Positions 8,403 through 15,943 of a DNA stretch of 64,000 nt are shown one piece after another. How positions within the stretch are numbered: position 1 is the stretch's first letter; each line of letters begins with the position of its first letter. The translations under genes were made by a program, and so were the position numbers. Source of the DNA: Alphaproteobacteria bacterium (GTDB taxonomy: Bacteria > Pseudomonadota > Alphaproteobacteria > TMED109); NCBI GenBank assembly GCA_022819905.1, contig JAJEGJ010000104.1, positions 124,001 to 188,000 on the forward strand, read 5' to 3'. Under the pieces are notes generated by a model. That model searched no databases, had not been told where the DNA came from, and saw only the letters and a list, made by a program, of their open reading frames with translations.

Positions 8403-9578
8403 GTGATCACGTTTTTCCGGCACGCCTTCATCCTGGCGGCGAAGGACACGCGGATATTCTGGCGGGACCGATTCGGCTTGGTGCTCGCCTTCCTCTTCCC
8501 GCTCCTGTTCGCCTTTGCCTTCAGCCACGCCCTCGAAGACGGCGGGCCCCCCGCCGCCGCGCCCCGCCTTACCGTTGTCGCCCACGAGCAGCATGGCGTC
8601 CTGCGCGAGATTTGGGCAGGGCTGGCCGCTTCCGGATGGGCGGTTGACGAGAGGACCCGGCAAGAGGCCGTGGATGCTGTCGAGAACGGCGAGATCGAAG
8701 GATTTCTGTTGTTTCCCGAAGGCTTCAGCACGAGCGTCACAACCGGTGGCGAGACACGTATTCACGTCGTGGTGTCGGGAAATCATCCAGCGGCGGAGGC
8801 GGTACTCCAAGGCGTTGCCCGCGCCGTCGGCGGCCGGGTCGAGACGCTTGCCCTCGCCGCTCGCGCGGTGGGAGCCCTCAGGCCTGCACGCCCGCCCGAT
8901 GCCGAAGCGATGCTCGAAGCGCTGCGACTCCCGCCGCTCACGTCACTCGAGGTGACACGGACGGGCCAGCGCAGATACAACCCCGCCAACTTTACGCTGC
9001 CCGGCTATCTCACCATGTTCGTGTTCTTTGCCGCGGCGCTCGGGGCCGGAGCGATCGTGCGTGAGCGCCAGACCCGGACCCTGGAGCGCCTGATGTCCAC
9101 CGGGGTGCGCGCCCCGTCCATTCTCGCCGGCAAGTTTCTCTCGGGAGCCGGCCGGGGCGTCGCGCAACTCGCGGTGTTGTGGACGGTGGGCGTGCTCGGG
9201 CTCTCGATGGACCTGGGGGCCTCGCCCGGTGCGGTCGTCGTGGTGTCCCTGCTCTTCGTGCTCGTATCCGCTGCGTTCGGGGTCATGCTGGCAGTCATGG
9301 TCGACAATCTTCGGAGTGCCGCCACCATCGGGGTGTTCGCCTCGCTGACGCTCGCCCCGCTCGGCGGCTGCTGGTGGCCGCTGTTCATCGCACCCGAGTG
9401 GCTTCAGGTACTGGCGCGTCTTACGCCCCACGGCTGGGCCAACGACGCGTTCAACCGGCTCATGCTGTTCGGAGCGAGTGCGTCTGATGTCGCGCCCGCG
9501 ATGCTTGCGCTCGTCATGTTCGCGTCCGTGTTCGGCGCAATCGCCCTCCTCAGGTTCCGCTTCTCTCCGCCGATTTGA
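8403..9578 (+). CDS. ABC-2 type transporter permease (second of two)
   Basis: A 391-residue ABC-2 permease with the same plan as its upstream neighbour: first helix (FGLVLAFLFPLLFAFAFSHA), large periplasmic region, then a C-terminal helical half containing AIVRERQTRTLERLMSTG. The start is a GTG two bases after the stop of the first permease, so translation is coupled. No terminator is obvious after it. It completes a three-gene exporter of unknown substrate. Confidence 0.87.
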   Translation: MITFFRHAFILAAKDTRIFWRDRFGLVLAFLFPLLFAFAFSHALEDGGPPAAAPRLTVVAHEQHGVLREIWAGLAASGWAVDERTRQEAVDAVENGEIEGFLLFPEGFSTSVTTGGETRIHVVVSGNHPAAEAVLQGVARAVGGRVETLALAARAVGALRPARPPDAEAMLEALRLPPLTSLEVTRTGQRRYNPANFTLPGYLTMFVFFAAALGAGAIVRERQTRTLERLMSTGVRAPSILAGKFLSGAGRGVAQLAVLWTVGVLGLSMDLGASPGAVVVVSLLFVLVSAAFGVMLAVMVDNLRSAATIGVFASLTLAPLGGCWWPLFIAPEWLQVLARLTPHGWANDAFNRLMLFGASASDVAPAMLALVMFASVFGAIALLRFRFSPPI

Positions 9579-10145
9579 TCGGCAGCGAGTACGGAACGGA
9601 AGAAGTGCCACCGTTCGCCGTTCGGGAGCTAGGGGACGCCGTCGTTCGGTAACTTGTCAGCGCCGGCGATACTGCAGCACAGCCTTCTTGACGGCGGCTC
9701 CGGCGGCCCTTTGACGTCAAACGCTCCCGGTCACTGACCTACACCAACAAGGGACTGGAAACCGCGAAAGTGGATCGCGGTGCGAGGGCCTGCGAGGCTG
9801 TCGGAAAGGTGCTCAAGCGGGAGCCCGAGGCGCCTTCTCGCGCGCATCGATCCGGTATTGGCGAGCAGGCAAACCGGTCGTCGGCGTCCCTGCCGGAAAC
9901 GATTCGGGTTCCACGACGTGCCGGTTGGTTGCCTCGACTTGGTATCGGGTGGGATGGCGGGTCTGGCTTCAGTTGCCGGTGATTCAATGGTTTGCATATC
10001 GGCTGGGAGAGTCCGCAAGACCTCGCGAAGATGGCATAACCTCCTTATCGGCATAGCAAAAGCGGTGGCTTCCAACTTTGACGGGATTCTGCGCCCCACC
10101 TACTATGGAAGCACGGCCACAGGCTCCAGATTCGCAGGAGGAATC
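9579..10145. other. Intergenic region upstream of TRAP operon
   Basis: A 567-base gap. Apart from the promoter at its right end (given separately) I see no gene, RNA or repeat. The open frames in it have no ribosome sites and no family resemblance. A perfect 12-base palindrome, TTTGACGTCAAA, at 9710-9721 is the only other notable sequence and could be a regulator site. Confidence 0.4.
10078..10106 (+). promoter_or_regulatory. Sigma70-type promoter of the first TRAP operon
   Basis: TTGACG (10078-10083) and TACTAT (10101-10106) are separated by exactly 17 bases, close to the consensus. The predicted transcription start, about 10113, leaves a leader of some 33 bases that carries AGGAGGA in front of the dctP ATG. 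Confidence 0.65.
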
Positions 10146-11195
10146 ATGAGACTGGCACTGGGCGCAGCCCTCGTTGCGATACTTGCGATTGGCACCGCAG
10201 CGGCGGACGAGATCGAATCCCGAGAGTTCGCGGTCGTCGGTACGTGGGGCAACCTCACTAATTGGAGCCTGCATGAAAGCCGGCTCTGGGGCGATGTGCT
10301 GCCGACGGCATCCGGTGGGAAGATCACTGCGAACGCCAAGCCTTACACCGAGCTTGGGCTCTCAGGCTACGAGGTCGTGAAGTTGCTCAAGCTTGGCGCC
10401 TACGACGCTGTCCACGCGCTGACAACCTACACGAGCCAGGACAGCCCTGCTTTGGAAGGCATTGACCTTGCTGGCGTTTTCCAGGACATGGATACATATC
10501 GTAGAGCTCTTCAAGCCTACCGGCCGATCATCGAGCGCGAGCTCAAGAACAAGTACGACGCCGAGCTCGTAATGCTCTACACGTTTCCCAGCCAGATGCT
10601 CTGGTGCAAGCTTGGCGACGCCGAGGACGGCTCGCTCGCGAGCCTGGCCGGAAAGAAGATCCGGACCTATTCCACTTCCCTTGGCGACTTCATCGAGGGA
10701 CTCGGGGCTGCAGCGGTGACACTGTCCTTCGCCGAAGTGGTACCGGCGCTGGAAAAGGGCGTCGCGGACTGCGGCATCACGGGCACCGGGCCCGCTTACA
10801 ACGCCAAGTGGTGGCAGGTGGTCACCCACAATATCCAGATCCGCCTCGGCTACGCGGCGACGTTCATGGCGGTGAACGGTGATACCTGGAGTTCGCTGAG
10901 CGAGGCAACCCGGACGGTGATCCGCGAGAGCGCTGCCAGGGTCGAGAACGAGATTTGGGATTCGATCAAGCAGCTGGACGAGACGGCGCTGGCGTGCAAT
11001 GCATCCGGACCGTGCCCTTGGGGCGAGGTGGGCGGCATGACCCCGGTTGCCCCGTCTTCGGCCGACCAGGCCAAGCTGAAGGACATTGTCGAGAATTTCG
11101 TCCTCAAGCGCTTCGCTGAGCGCTGCGGCCGGGCCTGCGCCGAGGAATGGAACGCCACCATGGGCGACATCGCCGGGTTGAAGGCGCCCCTCTGA
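10146..11195 (+). CDS. TRAP transporter solute-binding protein (DctP family)
   Basis: A 349-residue periplasmic binding protein for a TRAP transporter. A signal peptide (RLALGAALVAILAIGTAAA|DE) is followed by the DctP fold, with LASLAGKKIRTYSTSLGDFIEGLGAAAV and ALEKGVADCGITGTGPAYNAKWWQV in the conserved central region. The ATG at 10146 is preceded by a strong AGGAGGA site, although the frame stays open for some 370 bases upstream. dctQ- and dctM-type genes follow on the same strand. The cysteine pairs near the C-terminus (CNASGPC, CGRAC) may form disulfides. The ligand, probably an organic acid, cannot be read from sequence. Confidence 0.9.
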   Translation: MRLALGAALVAILAIGTAAADEIESREFAVVGTWGNLTNWSLHESRLWGDVLPTASGGKITANAKPYTELGLSGYEVVKLLKLGAYDAVHALTTYTSQDSPALEGIDLAGVFQDMDTYRRALQAYRPIIERELKNKYDAELVMLYTFPSQMLWCKLGDAEDGSLASLAGKKIRTYSTSLGDFIEGLGAAAVTLSFAEVVPALEKGVADCGITGTGPAYNAKWWQVVTHNIQIRLGYAATFMAVNGDTWSSLSEATRTVIRESAARVENEIWDSIKQLDETALACNASGPCPWGEVGGMTPVAPSSADQAKLKDIVENFVLKRFAERCGRACAEEWNATMGDIAGLKAPL

Positions 11196-11263
11196 TCACG
11201 AAGCAGTACACGGCACCGGGTACCAGCTAGGCAATTCGCGGGCTCCGCGAACGGTAGCGCCGA

Positions 11264-11854
11264 TTGGAACTGCTCGCGTACATCCACCGGTTGCTTGAAC
11301 GGCTTGCACTCTGGGCAGTCTGGGCCGGGGGGGCTGCGCTCCTGCTGTCGGCGGGGATGGTCACCATCGACGTGCTGAGCCGCAAGTACCTGAACGTGAC
11401 CATGTCGGGCTCGGACGAGATCACCGGCTACGTTTTTGCCGGTGCCACGACGTGGGCCTATGCGTACTGCCTGCTGCACCGCTCGAACATTCGAATCGAT
11501 GCGCTGTACAACCTCTTGCCGCTGTTCCTGCGCGCCGCTCTGGATATCGTCGGGTTGCTGGCGCTGCTGATCTTCATCGGCTTTCTGTCCTCCAAAGCCG
11601 TGACCGTGTTCACCGAGTCATGGGTGAACAATTCGGTCTCGGTCACGACGCTGACCACGCCCTTGTGGATTCCGCAGCTGGTGTGGCTGGCCGGATTGAT
11701 CTTCTTCAACGTCACGCTCATTTTCGTGCTCCTCTACACGGCATGTTCCTTTGTGGTGCATGGCCCGGCCTCGGTTCAGCGGCTCGCCGGGACCCGAAGC
11801 GTCCAGGAAGAGATCACCGAAGAGACCCATAGCCTCTCGGAACCGGAACGGTGA
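11264..11854 (+). CDS. TRAP transporter small permease (DctQ family)
   Basis: A 196-residue protein with four transmembrane helices, as expected for DctQ. The first helix contains WAVWAGGAALLLSAGMVTID, followed by VLSRKYLNVTMSGSDEITGY, the typical DctQ loop after helix 1. It starts at a TTG with no strong ribosome site and lies between dctP and dctM of the same operon. It bridges the binding protein and the large permease. The last 35 or so residues are a hydrophilic, glutamate-rich tail. Confidence 0.87.
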   Translation: MELLAYIHRLLERLALWAVWAGGAALLLSAGMVTIDVLSRKYLNVTMSGSDEITGYVFAGATTWAYAYCLLHRSNIRIDALYNLLPLFLRAALDIVGLLALLIFIGFLSSKAVTVFTESWVNNSVSVTTLTTPLWIPQLVWLAGLIFFNVTLIFVLLYTACSFVVHGPASVQRLAGTRSVQEEITEETHSLSEPER

Positions 11855-11982
11855 CCCGGCGCGACCAGGGAGTGCGTGGAGCGGCCAGGGCGGACGGGCC
11901 GACGGCGAACGTCTCTGCCGGGGCGCGGACCATGGGCTGCGGTCCCGCGGCGGCGTTCGGGTGTGGCAAGAGGGCCCTGTAG

Positions 11983-13269
11983 ATGGCCGCTTGGACGCTC
12001 GTCGCGACTCTGGGGCTGGTGCTGGTTGCCGTGCCGGTGGCCGCGGTCCTGGGCCTCCTTTCGATGGGGCTCGACGAGATCTACATGGGCGGGCGGCTGT
12101 CCCGTGCCATGGGTGAATTCGTCTGGGACAAACAGAAGGAGTTCATCCTCGTCGCCATCCCGATGTTCATCCTCCTCGGCGAGATCATGCTGCGCGCCGG
12201 CATCGCCCGGAGGATGTACAACGCGGTGGCGCAGTGGCTCAGCTGGCTTCCGGGCGGGCTGATGCATGCAAACATCGGCTCGTGCGCGATCTTTGCCGCC
12301 TCGTCCGGCTCTTCGGTGGCGACCGCCGCCACCATCGGTACGGTGGCCTATCCGGAAATCGAAAAACGGAAGTATCACGAAGGGCTGTTCCTCGGGTCGC
12401 TTGCCGCCGGCGGCACGCTCGGCATCCTGATCCCCCCGTCGATCAACCTGATCATCTACGGCCTGATCACCGACACGTCGGTTCCCGAGCTCTACATGGC
12501 CGGCTTCGTGCCGGGCCTGATCCTTTCCAGCCTCTTTATCCTGATCATTGTTGCAGCCTGCGTTTCGCGCCCCGCCTGGGCGGGCGCCAAGCCAAGGACA
12601 AGTTGGTCAGAGCGACTCCGCGCGCTACAGGACCTGTTACCCCCGATTTTTCTGTTTGCCGCCGTGGTCGGCTCGATTTACGCCGGGATCGCTACGCCGA
12701 CCGAGGCGGCGTCGATTGGTGTGGTCTTTGCGCTGCTGCTGGCTGCCTGGACCCGTTCCCTGAATCTCAGGATGCTGCGGGAGGCCTTCGAGGGGACCAT
12801 GCGGACGACCGCGGTGATCATGCTGATCATTCTCGCGGCCGTGTTTCTGAATTTCGTTCTGGGCTTTATCGGCGTCACGCAGGCGCTGATCAACTTCATC
12901 GGCGAACTCGGCTGGACACCCCTGCAGACCATGATCGTGCTGGTGGTGTTCTACCTGATCCTCGGCATGTTCATGGAAACGCTGTCGATGCTGCTCACCA
13001 CCGTCCCGGTGGTGTTCCCCCTGATCGTGCAGTTGGGGTACGACCCCGTGTGGTTCGGGATCCTGATCACGGTCCTGATGGAGACTGCGCTGATCACGCC
13101 GCCGATCGGGGTCAATCTCTATGTCGTGCACGGGATCCGGTTGCGGGGCGGCAAGTTCAACGATGTCGCCTGGGGTGCGCTCCCCTTCGTGCTCATGATG
13201 ATTGCCATGGTGGCGCTGCTGCTGGCCTTTCCGCAGCTCGCACTCTGGTTACCGGAACAAATCTATTGA
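11983..13269 (+). CDS. TRAP transporter large permease (DctM family)
   Basis: A 428-residue integral membrane protein, the normal length for DctM, with about twelve hydrophobic helices. Family motifs include AIPMFILLGEIMLRAGIARR, GSSVATAATIGTVAYPE, AAGGTLGILIPPSINLIIYG, YAGIATPTEAASIGV and ETALITPPIGVNLYVVHGI. It drives sodium-coupled solute uptake with the DctP and DctQ proteins encoded just upstream. The 128 bases before it hold no gene. It ends the first TRAP operon. Confidence 0.92.
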   Translation: MAAWTLVATLGLVLVAVPVAAVLGLLSMGLDEIYMGGRLSRAMGEFVWDKQKEFILVAIPMFILLGEIMLRAGIARRMYNAVAQWLSWLPGGLMHANIGSCAIFAASSGSSVATAATIGTVAYPEIEKRKYHEGLFLGSLAAGGTLGILIPPSINLIIYGLITDTSVPELYMAGFVPGLILSSLFILIIVAACVSRPAWAGAKPRTSWSERLRALQDLLPPIFLFAAVVGSIYAGIATPTEAASIGVVFALLLAAWTRSLNLRMLREAFEGTMRTTAVIMLIILAAVFLNFVLGFIGVTQALINFIGELGWTPLQTMIVLVVFYLILGMFMETLSMLLTTVPVVFPLIVQLGYDPVWFGILITVLMETALITPPIGVNLYVVHGIRLRGGKFNDVAWGALPFVLMMIAMVALLLAFPQLALWLPEQIY

Positions 13270-13296
13270 CCTCGGCCGGGCGCCCGTGGATTCCGT

Positions 13297-14103
13297 TCAT
13301 ACGTGCTGCCGTTCCAGGAAGTCCCTGGCAACAACTGCACATTGGGTGCCGTGCGACAGGGGCAACCCGTGTTTGGAATGTGCAAACACCTGCAGCTCCG
13401 CGTTCGGGAGCTTGCGCCGCATCTCGGCCATCAGATCAAGCGCTATGAACGGGCTTGCTTCTGGCGCCAGCAGTAGGGTGGGAGTTTTGATGGACTCCAG
13501 GTCGTCCATGAAGTCGGCGCGCAGCAACAGATCGGCAAGCGCCAGATTGACGTCCATCGAGCTGTCTTCATGGACCGCCCTGAACCATTCCCGGACATGG
13601 GGATCCAGGGAATCCGGATAGAAACGCCACTCCATCATCTGCTGAGCCCAGCCAGCCGCGCCCTCTCCGTCGGCGATCGCTTCCCAGCTGTCGACGTTGC
13701 GAATCAAGCCGCCGCGTGCCGCGGCATTGGACAGGATGAGGCTGTGCAGGCGCTCCTGGGCGCGGAGGGCCAACGCGATTCCCACCGTGCCGCCCATGGA
13801 TTCGCCGACAAAATGAAACTGTTCCGCGCCGGCGGCATCAGCGACCGCCAGGACATCGTCGGTGAGCGATTCGAACGTGAACGTGAAACCCTGGCCGGCG
13901 GCCGAGGATCCGCCGTATCCCCGCGTATCGAAGCGGACGATGCGGTAGCGGTCAGAGAGCGCCGACAGCCAAGGCGACCAGAGGTGCAGGTTGGCGGCAA
14001 CGCCGTGGTGGAACAGCACCGTTTCCGGCGGTCCCGCCCACGGCGGAACGGCTTCCAGAATTTGGTAGTGCAAGTCGCCGGTCGGCGTCGTGGCAATGGG
14101 CAT
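13297..14103 (-). CDS. Alpha/beta-fold hydrolase
   Basis: A 268-residue hydrolase. The oxyanion segment is VLFHHGVAANLHLWSPWL. The nucleophile elbow is GESMGG (serine near residue 105), and FDTRGYGGSS is a typical strand-4 motif. The likely catalytic histidine is in HSKHGLPLSH near the C-terminus. It resembles 3-oxoadipate enol-lactonase and related hydrolases, but substrate cannot be assigned. The ATG at 14103 has GAGG six bases away; a GTG at 14115 is less likely. It lies 35 bases downstream of the cytochrome remnant on the same strand, so the two may once have been one operon. Confidence 0.85.
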   Translation of the reverse strand: MPIATTPTGDLHYQILEAVPPWAGPPETVLFHHGVAANLHLWSPWLSALSDRYRIVRFDTRGYGGSSAAGQGFTFTFESLTDDVLAVADAAGAEQFHFVGESMGGTVGIALALRAQERLHSLILSNAAARGGLIRNVDSWEAIADGEGAAGWAQQMMEWRFYPDSLDPHVREWFRAVHEDSSMDVNLALADLLLRADFMDDLESIKTPTLLLAPEASPFIALDLMAEMRRKLPNAELQVFAHSKHGLPLSHGTQCAVVARDFLERQHV

Positions 14104-14138
14104 GGGAGACCTCACTCATCGGAACCGTCGTTACGAGC

Positions 14139-14408
14139 CTATCTCCTCTGAACCGTCTCGAGAAACGTGAACACCTTCCAGAGTTCTTCCTCGGGCATGA
14201 TGTCACGCTAGGGGGGCATGCCCTTGTCGGGGCGTCCGTCGAGCGCGATCGTCAAGAACACTTCGTCGACCTTATTGCCATAGCGCAACGTCAGGCGCCG
14301 GAGGTCGCGCGCCGGCTCACCCTGAATGCCGTCCTGTCCGGAATACAGATTGCTGAACACAGGCTTGCCGGGAGCCGCGTCCGAGCCATCCGGTTCCTGG
14401 GCTCCCAC
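14139..14408 (-). pseudogene. Remnant of a c-type cytochrome gene (in-frame amber, no heme motif)
   Basis: One minus-strand frame reads like the C-terminal half of a small class I cytochrome c: SGQDGIQGEPARDLRRLTLR, FLTIALDGRPDKGMPP, then TAG at 14210-14208. The same frame then continues as RDIMPEEELWKVFTFLETVQ to a normal stop at 14139. Relatives usually have Trp after GMPP, so TGG to TAG is the simplest reading. The heme-binding CxxCH expected just before GQDG is absent in every frame; the sequence there reads SNLYSG. No signal peptide can be found upstream. I take it as a decayed gene rather than a recoded one. Confidence 0.65.
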
Positions 14409-14425
14409 CGGACGCGCTGTCGGCG

Positions 14426-14728
14426 ATGTTTGCAGTTCTGGTTCCGGCGGTGAACCTCGTGGATTTCCTGTCCGGGTTTGCGAGGAAGGCGGCAGTATCG
14501 GAAGTGATCAGCACGGACATGGCCGCCATCGAAAACGACTATCGCAAACTGTGGGAACAGGTCTACGCCGGAAGGGTCCATGACAACGAGGTCCGGTTCG
14601 AATCCGGCTTGCTGCTTGGCGGGATGACCTCCGCGACCAGCCGAGACGTGTTTGGCGAGGGCGAAGAGGTCAACCAGAGGCCCCAGCAGGAAGTCTACCG
14701 GGCGGAAGCACTCCGTTATGCCTCATAG
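14426..14728 (+). CDS. Possible fragment of a small membrane protein
   Basis: A 100-codon frame with strongly GC-biased third positions, suggesting real coding origin. It begins with a hydrophobic stretch (FAVLVPAVNLVDFLSGFARK) followed by a soluble helix-rich region (AAIENDYRKLWEQVYAGRVH). This layout (membrane helix, then a charged helical tail) resembles the C-terminal half of small two-helix membrane proteins, and the frame is open but non-descript upstream. No good ribosome site precedes any start. It may be the broken end of a larger gene within an eroded region. I do not recognise a family with certainty. Confidence 0.35.
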   Translation: MFAVLVPAVNLVDFLSGFARKAAVSEVISTDMAAIENDYRKLWEQVYAGRVHDNEVRFESGLLLGGMTSATSRDVFGEGEEVNQRPQQEVYRAEALRYAS

Positions 14729-14897
14729 CAGGACGAAGAAATGTCGCATCGAGCCACCGCCCCCGGCACCACGTCCTGCGCCGAAGCCCAAGCAGGAACA
14801 GCCGTTACGTAGAGAATTCCCGACTGGCGTCGAGTTTCTGGACGCGCCGTGGCCCGTTCTGGCTTTGCGGCGCCCGAGTTGCGCAATACTCGCTTAG
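14718..14897 (+). CDS. Possible small proline-rich protein
   Basis: A 59-residue frame overlapping the end of the preceding one by 11 bases. It starts MPHSRTKKCRIE and has a run of prolines with lysines (PPPPAPRPAPKPKQEQP), then a short hydrophobic end. Overlap with its neighbour suggests translational coupling, but there is no family recognition. It could equally be a chance frame in an eroded region. Confidence 0.25.
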   Translation: MPHSRTKKCRIEPPPPAPRPAPKPKQEQPLRREFPTGVEFLDAPWPVLALRRPSCAILA

Positions 14898-14950
14898 TTG
14901 GGCTGTTGAGGAGGTTCTAGCTGGACCAAAAGTGCGAAGGGGAATCTTGG

Positions 14951-15157
14951 ATGCCCATTCAGGAAAATGCTCTCAATTCTGCCCTAGCGGAGGCGCTTTC
15001 AACACTTGATCTCCATGCCACACCGGAGCAGACGCGTGTAAGGACCGGAGCCAAGCGCTGTGACGTCCAGATTCGGCGGAGGCACGGCGACCTTTATTTC
15101 ACGGCTATTGAGTGCAAGATCGGACAGAATGGGTTCCAAAAATGCACCGCCACGTAA
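14951..15157 (+). pseudogene. Truncated nuclease-like (PD-D/ExK type) ORF
   Basis: A 68-codon frame whose N-terminus reads NALNSALAEALSTLDLHATP, followed by RCDVQIRRRHGDLYFTAIEC and KIG. The D...ExK-like arrangement (Asp in RCDV, Glu-Cys-Lys near residue 55) is that of the start of a restriction-like nuclease domain. Such domains need at least 100 residues, so the frame ends prematurely. AAGGGGAA lies about 8 bases before the ATG. The DNA from here to 15.77 kb is visibly richer in A and T than its surroundings. Probably a truncated acquired gene; a short intact protein is possible. Confidence 0.4.
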
Positions 15158-15182
15158 GGATTGCCCGAGGAAGGAAGCAACG

Positions 15183-15623
15183 ATGGAGGAAGATCTCTGG
15201 CTGGATTTACTGGACAAGACTTATGATGCCGTCATGAAGTACGCTCGAATCGAATTTGAAAGCCTCACTCGTCGTGCCATATACGCTCTCCAGCGGTCAG
15301 AGGCGAGCGGAATTTATGGCGACGGGTACCAATTCAAGACTCTATGGGATGAATGGTGTCATGAGGTACAAGAAGGACCGCACGATCTCTTGGATCAAGC
15401 ATGGAACAAGACGCTCTCAAGTGTGTTCCAGCCATTCGTCGATCGGATTCCCGCTCACGAAAGCGAGTTGCTAGCGACATACGCTGCCAGGGAACTCGAC
15501 ATTCCGGATTGGTGGCAATGGAACACGGTTCAGGGCGAAGGAACGGACAGCATAATGCAACTACTTGAGGAGATGGCTGCGAGCATTGCCGGAGATCGGA
15601 ATATTGGCCACTTGACGTCATGA
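15183..15623 (+). CDS. Hypothetical protein in AT-richer pocket
   Basis: A 146-residue acidic, tryptophan-rich protein (EEDLWLDLLDKTYDAVMKYA, TLWDEWCHEVQEG, PDWWQWNTVQGEG) with no signal peptide or membrane helix. AGGAAG lies five bases before the ATG, and the frame is intact, unlike its neighbours. I do not recognise the family. It follows the truncated nuclease-like ORF by 25 bases and lies between it and a tRNA-Ser gene, in DNA of lower GC than the rest of the window, which suggests horizontal acquisition. Confidence 0.6.
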   Translation: MEEDLWLDLLDKTYDAVMKYARIEFESLTRRAIYALQRSEASGIYGDGYQFKTLWDEWCHEVQEGPHDLLDQAWNKTLSSVFQPFVDRIPAHESELLATYAARELDIPDWWQWNTVQGEGTDSIMQLLEEMAASIAGDRNIGHLTS

Positions 15624-15772
15624 GCACGTCCCGAGTTCGGTGTTGGACTGGCTTGGCGTAACAATTTGAGGACAAGAAGAAATTGACGTAACGAACAGGG
15701 CCACAGGGGTGGCCAGCCTTCGGATGAATTCCTTGAAGTCATTAGACACAAAGGTTTATCCAAAGGCTGGCG

Positions 15773-15859
15773 CGGAGGGAGAGGGATTCGAACCCTCGGT
15801 ACGCTGACGCGCACAACGGTTTTCGAGACCGCCCCGTTCGACCACTCCGGCATCCCTCC
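15773..15859 (-). tRNA. tRNA-Ser (anticodon CGA)
   Basis: The minus strand folds as a class II tRNA. The acceptor GGAGGGA (15859-15853) pairs with TCCCTCC (15780-15774). The anticodon loop is CTCGAAA, giving CGA, which reads UCG serine codons. There is a long variable arm, and the T arm is GAGGGTTCGAATCCCTC. The CCA end is not encoded. The AT-richer accessory pocket begins at its 3' side. Confidence 0.95.
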
Positions 15860-15943
15860 CGTGACCCGGGCGCGCCCCGGCCGGGCGACTCGGGAGTCGC
15901 CCGGCGCCTGCGCCGTGCGGGGATTTATAGTCGAATCCGGCCG

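Noticed and set aside
9710-9721. Perfect palindrome TTTGACGTCAAA
   Set aside because: A single 12-base palindrome without a second copy or nearby regulator gene; too weak to name as an operator.
14590-14606. GGTTCGAATCC resembling a tRNA T-arm, possible att site matching tRNA-Ser
   Set aside because: Only 11 bases match, in opposite orientation, and the sequence lies within a plausible coding frame (codons for VRFESG). Chance is the better explanation.
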